From: Panaeolus papilionaceus
Lineage: Eukaryota; Basidiomycota; Agaricomycetes; Agaricales
Reading direction: 5' to 3'
Length of the DNA stretch: 64,000 bases
Assembly (NCBI GenBank): GCA_015501605.1
Contig: JADNRZ010000021.1
Coordinates: 744,001 to 808,000, forward strand
A program made the position numbers and the translations under genes. The notes beneath the pieces were generated by a model. The model did no database searches. It worked only from the letters and a program-made list of their open reading frames with translations, and had not been told where the DNA came from. Positions 37,052 to 48,930 of the stretch are shown in pieces (the stretch's first letter is position 1; the number at the start of each line of letters is the position of its first letter).

Positions 37052-38545
37052 CAGGTGCCACGAGAGCGATCACGCTTGACTTCTATGCCAAGAAACCAAG
37101 AGATAGGTCCCATGTCGGTGACTTCAAGCTTGGATTTGATGAGACGTTTAAGAATGCGCATTTTGCTGGAGTTGGAGGTGATGAGGGACATGTCATCGAC
37201 GTGGACAAAGATGATGGAGGTTTCACCATCAGGATGATGGCGCACAAAGACTGCATGGTCGTGTTTGCAGCGTTTGAGTTGAAAGTCCTTGAGAATGGAG
37301 CGTAGTACCTCATACCAGCGTTTGCCAGATTGCTTGAGTCCATAAATGGAGACTTTGAGTTTGAGTACTTGGCCAGGTTTGAATCCTTCGAGATTGTAAA
37401 GAGGAGGAGGTCGCATGTAGATTTCTTCGTCAGGAGAGAGTTTGCCATATAGGTAAGCTGATTTGACGTCCATGGATTCTATTTCCCAGTTCTTCGCAGC
37501 AGCGTAAGCCAAAATCATCCTTGCAGATGGGAGTTTGCATACTGACGCATAAGTGTCGTCAGAGTAGTAGTCGACTCCATCGACCTGGGTGTAGCCTTGA
37601 GCGACAAGGCGTGCACGGTAACCAGTAACGTTTCCTTGAGCATCTCGTTTGGTGCGAAAGACCCACTTTGATCCCACTATGTTGGTATTGTCGGGTGCGT
37701 CGACGAAGTCCCAAGAGTCGCGAGATGTGAGGCGGAGAATCTCTTCCCTCATGGCAGTTAACCATTTGTCTTTGTTGGGAGAGTTCATAGCCTCTTGGAC
37801 AGTGCGAGGATCAAGGGCAAGCACTTCAGAAGTGAAGGCCTCAAGAAAGATAGGAAGGTAGGGATCATTGGGGAAAAGTGAAGCAAAACCATCGTATAAA
37901 GATTGTGGATACCGAGATGTTGGTTTGCAGATACGTTTGCTGGTTGCAAGAAGTGGATTGACAGGTTCAGAGTCAGCATCAGCAGTGGGAGAATCTGGTC
38001 GAGCGTCATTGTCAACAGATGTTGGGATGGGAAGATCGATAGGATCTTGAGAAGGAGAAGTTGGTGGCGAATCCAAATTTGGTTCAACTGATAATTCTGG
38101 AACATCTGGATACACACGCTCCCCTTCAATGATGGGAGACTGGATGATAAATTTGAAGTTGCGCTCAGTGGTAATTTTGCGTTGAGAAGGCCAATAAATG
38201 TGGTCGCCATTTGAGGAGGGGTCGAAACCGACCCAATGAGCAGTGTCACCACGAGTAGAGAGTTTTGAAGAGGAAGTGACCTGAGAAACAACAGGGGCTC
38301 CCCAAGGGTGAAGTCGAGAGACGTCAGGGATGAGACCACTGCGTGCCTCATAAGGAGATTTACCAATCCTCTTCTTGTAGGTAAGATTATGAATGGGGAC
38401 GGTGTGGCGCATTGCTTCTCCCCATAACCATGTGGGTAGACCAGAGTCGATGAGAAAGACATGGACCATGTTAAGAATAGTCCTGTGAACACGTTCAGCT
38501 CGGCCATTGTGCTGTGGAGTGTCGTGGGTGGTGAGCTTAAAAATA
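37052..38545 (-). pseudogene. Copia polyprotein, C-terminal part: integrase end and reverse transcriptase
   Basis: Open on the minus strand from the E2 border. It starts with KGAIFKLTTHDTPQHNGRAE, the end of the integrase core including the catalytic Glu, followed by RTILN, WLWGEAMRH and KSPYEARSG. The RT follows: WLTAMREEILRL, GSKWVFRTKRD, YRARLVAQGYTQVDGVDYY, MDVKSAYLYG, KVSIYGLKQSGKRWYEVL and the catalytic FVHVDDM. It ends with WFLGIEVKRDRSRGT at the E1 junction, where RNase H should follow. There is no stop in this part. Confidence 0.85.
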
Positions 38546-38554
38546 GCTCCCTTG
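38546..38554 (+). repeat. 9-bp target-site duplication of E2, left copy
   Basis: GCTCCCTTG occurs immediately outside both ends of E2 (here and at 42,112-42,120). Bringing the flanks together at this sequence makes the integrase reading continuous through SSKGA/IFKL, which confirms that it is a target duplication. Confidence 0.85.
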
Positions 38555-39735
38555 ACTCGTGATTACCACCTGTTGTCATAGGACAGGACAGTTGCCCTGC
38601 AGGCAATTTCACCTGTTGCCCTAAGTTTTATGAAACGAAACTTGCAGTAATATCTATGAAATGAGCCTAGGGTAAAGTAGCAGGTGTTTTCATAGGCAAT
38701 ATCATACTTGCCTGGGCGATTTTCATAGCAATATTATGTTTACCATTTCTATTTTCATGCTTCCCTCTGCGATTTTCAAAGCATTTTCATAGCTAGGCTT
38801 GTGATTTTCATGATTACTGGGGCGATATTATTATTGATTTCATGAATATCCTTGTGATTTTCATGATTACTAGGGTGATATTATTATTGATTTCATGAAT
38901 ATCCTTGCGATTTTCATGATTATTTGGGCAATATTCTTGGTGATTTCATAGATTGCCTTAATCTTATCAGTGCATTTTCTTATCAAATCAGGGTAATTCT
39001 ATATTTAGAATTGCCATAATATGATATCATTAGATCAGATCACTATTATCTCCGCTTTTTTTGGACCCTTATCTCATCCATCAATTACATCAAATCAGGG
39101 CTCTGCCCCTATTGCACCGATTATTTCTAGCATTTATTACACCGCTTTTCTGGCCACTTTATATGGACATATATATACCATTGGAAAGCTACAATCACCT
39201 ACTATTTGATTCTGAATTTTATTCAATTTAATTCCTGCAGGGGAGCAGCCCATTTAGCTGCACTTCTTCCCATCAATTTAGCCCCTATTCATTTATGCCA
39301 CCATTCCTGCTGCATTTGCACCGCTTTTTTGGCACTTTTTCTGGTGCACATATATACCATTAGAAAGCCTTAATTGTCTAGTTTAAGAATCTGCCCTTGG
39401 TTTTACAATAGCCCCACTAGGGGCTGCACTATTTAGCTGCGCTTTTTTGGCATTTAATTAGCCCCTATTTTTAATCAGCATTGTTCCTGCTCCATTTTGC
39501 ACCGCTTTGGTGCAATTATATATGGACATATATATATCACCAGAAAGCTACAAATGCCTAGATTAACAATCTGAAATCAGAATATAAATGTTGTGTCTAG
39601 GGAGGGAGCAATTGCATTTCGCATTTGGGGTATTAGAGCGTGGGAACACCCTTGATCACCTCTTCTCCTCCTCCCCCCACCGCTTTTCTGCCTCCATTTC
39701 TCCACATCCACTCCACCCCTCGGCCTATAATTTGG
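38555..39735 (+). repeat. E2 left inverted-repeat arm
   Basis: It pairs with 40,930-42,111. It contains several copies of the CCGCTTTT(TT)GG box and two tandem blocks with TTTCATGAATATCCTTG. Confidence 0.8.
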
Positions 39736-40929
39736 CATGCATGTGTAAAATATGTATTATAAACGGTGTGCAAAACAGGAACGCAAGGGGACAGCTAGGA
39801 ATGCAGCTATTCTGCATTTACCCTGTTTTGCTTCTATTTCTGCCAAAAGAGGACCCAATAGTCCCCTATAACTTGCATTTTCAGTGGGATGAAGCAATTT
39901 AAATATGTTATAATATCACCACTATTGTCCTGTACCATGTGTCATGTGTTCACAGTTATGGATCATATAGAAACAGCCATATACTGTCTCACAAGTTCCC
40001 AATATACTATATTGGGTATATCTCCACCATTTCTGACTGCTTTGGAAGGGCGAAAATTGTTCTGAAATCGCCTCAGGAATACCTACAAAACAAGGGTACC
40101 CGCAGCAAATTCTGAGCACTTCTCAAAAATACCTGTTTTTCAGCTGATAAGGCATTTGTACAAGATCTGTATAGAAATAATTTAATCGCACCTCATAGAG
40201 GCGAGGGTATACACTATTATTGATGTTCAAAAAAGGTTTGAGAACATTTGAGTGAGTGTGGAAGGCTGGACACACAAATGGGTGCTAGAATGCAGGTTGA
40301 TGTAGTGTCAATGCACAATGAACTAACAACAACTAGGATTCTCCTTAACTGTTTCTCTCGGTCTATTGGCTACACTTGACCAATCTCCTTCAAACTTTTT
40401 TTAAATTGAAGATGTGTCAATTCTAAACGCATTTCAGGTATATATATGCACACAGACAGTGGTACCACCATACAAGAGTCTCAAAACCTCCTCTTGACTA
40501 TCTGGGGTTGATGGGGGATATTAAACATGCTATATCTTCATGGGGAGAGATCGGATTTTCATGATGAAGCACACATTTAAAAGGTGTTGACCACCGCGGT
40601 TTAAAAAACCTTTGAGCTCAAAGATTGGTTAAGAAATGCGAATGATATTGGTTTAGAAACAAAGGGCATAATGACATGATGATTTTAGCTGGTTTGCATG
40701 TGGTGGAGACCTGAATATTGTGTTCTGATGTAAGAAACATGTATACACACATCATCATTATTGCCTGATGCCTTGGTTAGCTTATAATGAGTCAAATACA
40801 ATGCTTTGGGTCCGCTTTTGGAGAAATATGATCCATACAGGATGTATATAGCAAATATATGCATATATATTGATGCCAGTGTACTATAGGTTTGCAACCA
40901 ATATTCAATGGTATATATACACCTGTATA

Positions 40930-42111
40930 CCAAATTATAGGCCGAGGGGTGGAGTGGATGTGGAGAAATGGAGGCAGAAAAGCGGTGGGGGGAGGAGGAG
41001 AAGAGGTGATCAAGGGTGTTCCCACGCTCTAATACCCCAAATGCGAAATGCAATTGCTCCCTCCCTAGACACAACATTTATATTCTGATTTCAGATTGTT
41101 AATCTAGGCATTTGTAGCTTTCTGGTGATATATATATGTCCATATATAATTGCACCAAAGCGGTGCAAAATGGAGCAGGAACAATGCTGATTAAAAATAG
41201 GGGCTAATTAAATGCCAAAAAAGCGCAGCTAAATAGTGCAGCCCCTAGTGGGGCTATTGTAAAACCAAGGGCAGATTCTTAAACTAGACAATTAAGGCTT
41301 TCTAATGGTATATATGTGCACCAGAAAAAGTGCCAAAAAAGCGGTGCAAATGCAGCAGGAATGGTGGCATAAATGAATAGGGGCTAAATTGATGGGAAGA
41401 AGTGCAGCTAAATGGGCTGCTCCCCTGCAGGAATTAAATTGAATAAAATTCAGAATCAAATAGTAGGTGATTGTAGCTTTCCAATGGTATATATATGTCC
41501 ATATAAAGTGGCCAGAAAAGCGGTGTAATAAATGCTAGAAATAATCGGTGCAATAGGGGCAGAGCCCTGATTTGATGTAATTGATGGATGAGATAAGGGT
41601 CCAAAAAAAGCGGAGATAATAGTGATCTGATCTAATGATATCATATTATGGCAATTCTAAATATAGAATTACCCTGATTTGATAAGAAAATGCACTGATA
41701 AGATTAAGGCAATCTATGAAATCACCAAGAATATTGCCCAAATAATCATGAAAATCGCAAGGATATTCATGAAATCAATAATAATATCACCCTAGTAATC
41801 ATGAAAATCACAAGGATATTCATGAAATCAATAATAATATCGCCCCAGTAATCATGAAAATCACAAGCCTAGCTATGAAAATGCTTTGAAAATCGCAGAG
41901 GGAAGCATGAAAATAGAAATGGTAAACATAATATTGCTATGAAAATCGCCCAGGCAAGTATGATATTGCCTATGAAAACACCTGCTACTTTACCCTAGGC
42001 TCATTTCATAGATATTACTGCAAGTTTCGTTTCATAAAACTTAGGGCAACAGGTGAAATTGCCTGCAGGGCAACTGTCCTGTCCTATGACAAGAAGGTGG
42101 TAGCCACTAGT
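40930..42111 (-). repeat. E2 right inverted-repeat arm
   Basis: It is the reverse complement of 38,555-39,735; the identity ends at CCTATAATTTGG. Confidence 0.8.
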
Positions 42112-42120
42112 GCTCCCTTG
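42112..42120 (+). repeat. 9-bp target-site duplication of E2, right copy
   Basis: GCTCCCTTG, identical to 38,546-38,554. Confidence 0.85.
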
Positions 42121-44555
42121 CTGGAGATCCAAGACTTGAACTCGTCGGAAAGAAAAGAACTGTCACGATCCGATTGGAAAACCTTGAAGTTGATGTTGTG
42201 CTGCGTCTCATGTCGAGTGATGACGTGGGAGAAGGTAGCAAAAGCATCAGACTTGGAGCGCATGAGCAGCATCTCGAGCCAGCTTGTAGCGTCATCAAGG
42301 ATGGTGAGGGCATATTGCATGTGGGATATGGTTTGAGTAGAAGCTGGTCCCCAGATGTCGATGTGAAAATGGCCACCAAAGTTTGTTGCCTGAGGTGAGA
42401 TCCTTTCTTTATGAATGATGGCACGAGTCATCTTTCCTTTTGCACAAGGAATACAGGTTGGTGTGTCGTTGTTAGGATCGGAAGTGAGTTTGTAGCCTTT
42501 GAGAGAGTTCGATTTGATCATCTGTTTGATGTAGGCGAAGTTTACGTGACCAAGAAGACGATGGAGCTCAGAGAGAGAGACAGAAATAATGTTGACAGAA
42601 GCAGAGAAAGTGATGTTGGATCCAGTATGGTCGATGCGATAAGTGCCATTTGTTTTGGGAATAGTAGCAATGACTTCATTAGCTGCGTTTCAAATGACAA
42701 GTTTGTTTCCTCCACCAGTCCAGAACCATCCAGCATCGTCAAGACGGCCTAAGGAGATGAGGGTGGAAGACATAGCAGGTGCATAAAGCACACAGTGGAG
42801 AACAAGGGTTTTGCCACCATTGGCAGCTGGAAGTTCGATGGTGAGAGTACCCATTGCTGTGGCATTGAATGTTTGGGAATTTGCAGCTCAAATAGGGTGC
42901 CTAGGGATTTCTTCCAAGTTAGAGAGTCGATCGTGATGAGGGGTCATGTGTGTGGAAGCTCCTGAGTCAAAAATATCGATGACAGCCTTCTTGCGTGATT
43001 CCATGGAGTTTGATTTGAAAGGAATGCCTATGTCCTCGGAAACGAGGGCATAATCCTCATCAATAGATGGGAAGAAAGAAGGGATAAGAGAATCGACAGG
43101 ATAAAGAGAAGTAGCCGACCAGGCTTCTTCAACTTGAGCGAAGTTGGACTGAGATGAGCCCTTGGAGTTGTTACTGTTAGGGCGTCCCTGGGAAGGGTCC
43201 TTGTCCTTGCCTTTTGGGTCAGGCTGCTTCGTTGACGTCTCGTTGGCTGAGTAAGTGCGTTTCTTGGATGGGCATTCTGGAGAACGATGTCCTTTTCCAC
43301 CACATTTGAAGCAAGTGATGTTGTCATCGTTTGAGGAGCTGTTGTTGTCGTTTCGTTGCTGGTTGTTGCGCACAAAACCTCCTCGACCTCGACCTCGAAA
43401 GCCTCTTCCACGTCCCCTCCCCCTGCCTCTGCCACGACCAAAGTTGTTGTTCTGTTGAGCCGAGTTGGCTGAAGAACCAGAGGCATGAGTACTGGTGTTA
43501 AGTGTACGAGAATCAGCCTCGTTAAGAACAGCAGCAATGATTTGGTTGGGCGTGATAATGACAGGGGTAGCAGTTGGATTTGCCAAGTTTGTAGCAGCAA
43601 TAGCACTCTGCATGGCTGTGATGATTGGCTGATACGATTTGGGAATGGAAGTGGTGATGGCGTTTATGTAAGAGCAATCAGATATAGTAATCCCCATTTT
43701 GCCAAGAGTATTCTTGAGATCGGCAAGTTTGTTGATGTGACTTCAGACCTTTTTGTCGTCAGTGCATTTGAGGGAGAATAGTTTCTCTTCGGTCCATGCT
43801 TCGGTGGCAGCAACACTGGTGCCATAGTCCTGCTTGAGAGCAGTTAGGAGTTTGAACACACTATTGAGGCTGTTGTAGTGTGTAAAGAGAGCGTCTGGGA
43901 GCTTCTGGGTGATGGCATTATAAACGCGATCATGATCCTCCTGGGAATCGACAGTTGTATTTGTGGCAGATGAGGTGAAGTTTCCTTCTCGGGTAAGGAA
44001 AATAGTTCCCTTGCAAGCTTTGGCAGTGTTCTCGACACGTGCACACCAAACACGGTAGTTGGTGGCATTGACGTTGAGAAGGGGAACAGAGTCGAATTCC
44101 TTGGAGACAGACATTTCCCAGGTTTCGTATCCTCGATAGCGTAGATCAAACCAATTTTGGATAGATGCAGTGGTGGAGTTTGATGAGGCTGAAGAATCTG
44201 ATGAATCTGATTTGGTGTCGCTGTCAGGTAGGGGAACTAATTCTGGATTGATAACCAGTGGTGGTGTTGGTGGTAAAGATGTGTCCCTGGTGGTGCCCCA
44301 GTCAAGTTTGGCTTCCCAGCCGTGAAGATCAGTAGTGGAGGCGTTCGAAAATTCCTCCCACTCGTCTGTGTTGATTTGATAACGGTTGAAAGCAAAGATG
44401 CCTTCGTCGGATGACCAATAGTAAAAGTCTTCTTCGTTGTAGTACTCTGATCCAATTTGTCAAAGATGTCTATAAGTTGTAAGTCTGGTGTTTGTTGTTG
44501 GTACTGTGCTGGAAACAGCATAAGGTGGTTGAAAGCGATTGATGTACTTTGGCAT
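42121..44555 (-). pseudogene. Copia polyprotein, N-terminal part: gag, zinc knuckle, protease, integrase
   Basis: One frame runs on the minus strand from ATG at 44,555 (MPKYINRF) to the E2 border, broken only by TGA at 44,460-44,462, 43,743-43,745, 42,888-42,890 and 42,690-42,692. Domains in order: gag (LLNVNATNYRVWCARVENT), an Arg-Gly box (GRGRGRGRGRGF), the zinc knuckle CFKCGGKGHRSPEC, the protease site DIFDSGASTHMT, the GAG-pre-integrase LHRLLGHVNFAYI, CIPCAKGKM, and the integrase DIWGPAS with DDATSW and SDRDSSF. It is inactive because of the stops and E2. Confidence 0.85.
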
Positions 44556-44649
44556 GCACTAGCAAAGTGCGAGCAGCAATACGGGGTTCCTATGAGCGGG
44601 CGTTGGGGCCCATAACCTAAAAGAATAAGGCTAAGGCAATAGTGAACTC

Positions 44650-44991
44650 CAACAGTCGCAACTGTGGAGAGGAACCTTGGTGAACGATAAAGAAGAAAGG
44701 ACTGAGTGTTGAGTCCTTAAGCAGAGGTAAAGAAAAGAGAGAAACACTATAGAATTGAGGTGCTACTTGACTGCTTATATACATGTAGAGTAGCTAAGTA
44801 AATATAGCTGAAACGATACCAATACTTTGGTATAAGGGATGATGCATAATGTGGGTATGAAGAAGTTCCCGGTTACAAGTAAAGATAGATGGAACAATAA
44901 GGAGACAAGAATAGAGACAACTCGGGAACTGGTAGACGATAGAAAAATATTCTAATATCGTTATAATTTCAATTTTATGTACTTATTTACA
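44650..44991 (-). repeat. Copia 5' LTR (ends approximate)
   Basis: The region between the start of the polyprotein and the cassette flank has LTR features on the minus strand: a TG start near 44,991, a TATA box and a downstream pyrimidine-rich stretch. There is no second LTR to define the ends exactly. Confidence 0.5.
44774..44783 (-). promoter_or_regulatory. TATA box in the Copia LTR
   Basis: On the minus strand, TGTATATAAGCAG lies about 220 bases before the polyprotein start, within the LTR, as expected for an element promoter. Confidence 0.55.
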
Positions 44992-46500
44992 GTGAGGATC
45001 CATTGACAATTCTTGCATATCTCGACACTCTCATCGGATGGTCCATCGGATGCGCAAACATCGCGCACCTTCGTTGGGACACGTTAGTCGGATGAGTGAA
45101 AATGTTAAGTGTATTCAACATCTTGAAAGGAAGGTCATGCATTCACATCGCTGTCAATTTCGGAGAGATACATTGAATGGAATGCGAAGAATGAACACAC
45201 TCGTGTCGGAGAGGTGACAGTGAGGTGACATTTACGATTGACAGTGAGAAAAGTCGCCATGCGGAGGATTGGTGATGTGGCTGTGTCAAATGTCGGTTCT
45301 TTCCCAACCACCACCACCACGACCAGCACGGTGACTATGCCTCGTGGATCAACCGCTCGCCTTATATTCCTCATCATCCCCTCGTACTAGTGTCCCTTTT
45401 TTCCCTGAACGAATTCTAAACCTCAAATAAGTCGTATTTTCCTGGAATTGAACACCAATGGTGCGCTTCAGATGTGGGTTGAGCGACAGTGAGCCTTGAG
45501 TTTCTCTGTGAATACCCTCCCTCCTTACTTCGTGTCCCTCATTCTTATTGATCATCGACTATTTTAGTCATTTCTTCTTTTGAATTTATTTGCTAGGGAC
45601 GTCCATATATCGTCACTTTTGCGCCGTCTCAGCCTTGCCTGGAGTTTTCGTGTTGTCGATGACTGTCAGTTCGTTTTGCTCTTTGCTTTTTGTTCTATGG
45701 CTCACTATATTACAGCGAACGTATCCCAACTCCCGTATCAACCCATCTTGTCGATGTTCATCGCTGTCCCACCTGACACGCTCTCCGCACGCGTTGAACT
45801 GCCCTCTCCCCACTGCCTCTGTCACTTACGATACTGGATTTCCCAAAAACTTCTGTGTGCTTTATCACCTCATAACCAGCAACACTTGCTGTGTCACGAG
45901 GACGAAAGCAAAGAACGTGTTGGCTTCGTTGAGCGAGGTATGAGTGGAAGCGAATATTGTATGGTCTAATGACACCTGGGTGAGTGTTGTGTCTCAGATT
46001 TTCTATATTTTCGCTCATTGTGTGTGTCCTAGACAATGCACATTGGCACTTGTACTTCAGCACCTATATTCTCAACATCACCCAAGCGCTAAGTTGTTCA
46101 TCAGCACTGTTTGGACCAGCGAACGGCAATTTGGATGATGGATGGTGTCGGAGTTGAAGCCAAGGAGAGGATATACTTAGGGTAACGATGGATGAGAGAA
46201 AGGATGGGAGTGGCGTCTGAGACGACAATTGAGTGGGATAACGATATGGATCTGGAACGACGGGGAGTGATATAGGGAGAGAAGATGATCAACATGTGCA
46301 TGCGTGACGAGTCATCCACGCTACATTCACTGTCCTAACCATCAATTCCACCCAGCCTATGCATAACGCTCGACCCACCCGCGACGCTCTCGTTATTCTC
46401 TTCATCCCACTCGCCGACACACCCCGTATACCACTCTTTCACTCGTCTACACATATTTGGCACTCCTAATAGTGTAGTCGGTCACTCCTGTGATGTACGA
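44992..46500 (+). other. Downstream flank of a lost GTPase A copy, then intergenic
   Basis: 44,992-45,130 matches the region after GTPase A copies 1 and 3, in plus orientation, but the gene body that should precede it is replaced by the Copia element. 45,130-46,500 holds only overlapping short ORFs without recognisable content. A tandem ATGAGACTCTCTTC duplication occurs just beyond at about 46,523-46,552. Confidence 0.5.
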
Positions 46501-46949
46501 CCGTCCGGAGCGCGGACGTCAATGAGACTCTCTTCATGAGACTCTCTTCATCCCTCCTTGCCCCACCTCGCCCTCATTGTATCTCTTTTCTGACCAGCAC
46601 TTCCCTCCTCTACAACCGCGTGCATCGTCGCTTCCACGCCTCACCAGAGCGACGCTGGCTCAGTTCAATTCTCTTTCCCCGTTCACCTCATGTAGTCTAG
46701 CATGTTATCTTCATCCTGGCGTTGTTACGAGTCGAATTGGATCATCGTTTTACTCTGAGGGTTACATTCTTGCACTCCACATTGTTCTTTTATCGTCATC
46801 GTTTACTCATGCGCCTCTCTCTCTCGATGTAACGACCGCCAACATGCTAACTGGATTCCCATGTGCCGTCGACTTTGATACTTTGCGAGTATATGCGCCG
46901 CACTGGGAGGGGAATCGGCCATATGGAGAACAGCGATGAGGGTATGAGT

Positions 46950-48180
46950 CCATTCTCACCTCACCACCCTCAACGACCTCTTCACCCCACCATCCATGTT
47001 CACGGACTTTGACCCCCCAAAGTCTTTCTGCCAACTCGACTCTTTATACACATTCTCCTGCGCATACAAATAGAGCGTGATCCTGATTTCCTGTTGGTCG
47101 AGTCGTTATAGCCAGGAGCATAGTGGATGGAAAGGTGCATCCTTTCACAAGGGCGCATAACATCGAGCTCAAGTAGCTAATTATGCTCGTCCAGGCAGCC
47201 CTTCGCGTGGCTTTTCACCTTCCAACCTCACATCCCAGTCTACCCCTGCTGAAACGCACTCTCAAACGCTCCTCCGTTCCGCGATGCGCATTCGTCATAC
47301 GTCTTATGCCTGTACCTCCGGTACTCCCCACCTGCTACGTACAGTTTCGCGCCTGTCGGTCACGTTAGCATCCATCTTACAATCACGCCATGTCCGCTCT
47401 ACTCAAATGCCGTCGCTGTACCTCTCACTTCGTGCTTCAGCCCTCCTCCCACCGTTTGTTCACCACTATACTATGCAGGGGCAAACTCTGCATATCCGAC
47501 CTCTATGTACGGAAGGTGCAAAGGGTGACAATGGACGACTAGACCCCGTGCATGGTAGGTTTTCTAAACATATCCCTGCATGCTGTCTTGTTATCATATG
47601 CTGACGCAACTTGCCCTTTACCAGCTCCGCCATCTCGCGTTCTCTCGTCTCTCGCCTCTGCAACGCTTGAGACCACGATCGCTGACTTTCGGAGTTGCGC
47701 AATCTTGTTTATACGTGGGTTGTCCGCTTACACGTTGTTGTCCTTGAAGACGACGAGGTTCACTACTACTTTCAGTTCTTTCAGGCTGCTTTCCGGCAAT
47801 ATACCCGTTACTCCTTGGCACCCTGACCCACCCTCACCAAAACGACAAATCTATGCGACCTAGGTTAAAGATGGTACATAGACGGGGGCTTCCAAGAAGG
47901 AGGTATTTTTGAACAATGGAGCGACGGACACGGGTTCAGTGGTGTTTAGTACTAGCTGTAACGTTAGCGGGCACGAGGCGAAAATACAGACGATGTTGTA
48001 TGGTGAATCCAATCCATTCCGCTCTGAAACGTGAACGTGAATATGTCTTCGCATCTATGGGATGCTGTTGACAATGAGAAGTGCACAGACGAGAAGGAAA
48101 TATGTCGGCTTTGATCAAATCTGATCTACACTATTTCTGACATTGACACAAAGCTCATCTGATGACTGGTGAACAGGTGG
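46950..48180 (+). pseudogene. Partial middle unit, copy 5
   Basis: The blocks match those of the other middle units in plus orientation: SANSTLYTHSPAHT near 47,030, a block near 47,330-47,560 and a degenerate WFIGG-type block near 47,700, followed by the region upstream of a GTPase A gene. It resembles the copy at 8,341-10,800 more closely than copies 1-3. The first hydrophobic blocks were not found. Confidence 0.45.
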
Positions 48181-48320
48181 AATGCACGAGATAATCAGAT
48201 TCTGAGAAGAAAGGTGCAACCGCCTATCGTTTGTTTCTTCCTCTCATCGTCTCGCGCACTTCGTCTGCTTGACCAGCATCTCTCCATCTCTTCTTTTTCC
48301 TTACTAAATCTTGTACCATA

Positions 48321-48722
48321 ATGGCCTCTACTTCGAAGGAATACATGAAGATCAAAGTCACTGAGCCTGTTTCAGTGGATCAAGTGAATAAGGTACAAAA
48401 GGGGGGTCTTTTTTGGACAATTCTGTAGGTGGATGGTGATATGCATGTTTTACCATAAATCCAACTCCCTTTTGACTACAGAATCATGGGTCCAACAGGG
48501 CGGGAAAGAGCTCCGTGAGTATATAGCGTTCAATATAGGATGCCGCAACTATATTCGAGATTCTGATTCGCTCTACTTTCGTTCTCTGTACCTAGTTTAT
48601 CGAGGCACTTGGCCTTAAGGGCTCCGCGAAGATATCTAGTAACGGGTTGGCTGGATATACTCAGGCCGTATCCACCTGCAAACTAAACAATGTCACTGAA
48701 TCTGGTAATGCAATTTATCTAT
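48321..48722 (+). pseudogene. GTPase A copy 5: 5' fragment with broken P-loop
   Basis: Exon 1 (MASTSKEYMKIKVTEPVSV), exon 2 and most of exon 3 (FIEALGLKGSAKISSNGLAG to GNAIYL) are recognisable. One G is missing in the P-loop codons near 48,498-48,504, so GPTGAGKSS is out of frame. The gene is cut after GNAIYL by repeat R, before the G3 motif. Confidence 0.75.
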
Positions 48723-48724
48723 AC

Positions 48725-48930
48725 AACTAATGCACACCTCTACGGGACGATCTGTCAAATTTTTGCTGCTGTCAATTGCAAACTGAGCGACGCTGAAAAA
48801 GCGAACTCCCCCTCTCGGTGCAACGAACACATCATGAATTCAAACGCAAATCACCACCGGTTCGAAATAAATACAGCCATTAAATTATAATAAATTAGAT
48901 TGCTCGTAAGTTGTCAATAAATGACTTCCC
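48725..48930 (+). repeat. Dispersed about 200-bp repeat R, copy b
   Basis: It matches 21,895-22,118 in inverted orientation. It lies exactly between the truncated GTPase A fragment and the end of Rab-like copy 3, so it marks a rearrangement junction. Confidence 0.6.

Larger units (their letters stand above)
38555..42111. mobile_element. E2: large non-coding inverted-repeat element inside Copia integrase
   Basis: It is 3,557 bases long, with arms 38,555-39,735 and 40,930-42,111 (about 1.18 kb, nearly identical except for the outer 30 bases) and a 1.19-kb spacer. The termini read ACTCGTGATTACCACCTG and, reversed, ACTAGTGGCTACCACCTT. There is a perfect 9-bp target duplication and no transposase. 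The inner arm parts and the spacer resemble E1 (for example the block with GCAATTGCATTTCGCATTT and AGAGCGTGGGAACACCC), so both belong to one family. Long terminal inverted repeats with 9-bp duplications are typical of Mutator-like elements; I infer a non-autonomous member. Confidence 0.85.
37052..44991 (-). mobile_element. Copia-type LTR retrotransposon, 3'-truncated, interrupted by E2
   Basis: On the minus strand it has a 5' LTR (about 44,991-44,650), gag, protease and integrase parts (44,555-42,121), the inserted element E2 (42,111-38,555), and then the rest of integrase and the reverse transcriptase (38,545-37,052). The polymerase stops within the RT/RNase H connection at the E1 boundary; RNase H and the 3' LTR are missing. 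The domain order (integrase before RT) is that of Ty1/Copia. The LTR side abuts the downstream flank of a GTPase A copy, so the element inserted into the duplicated cassette. Confidence 0.85.
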
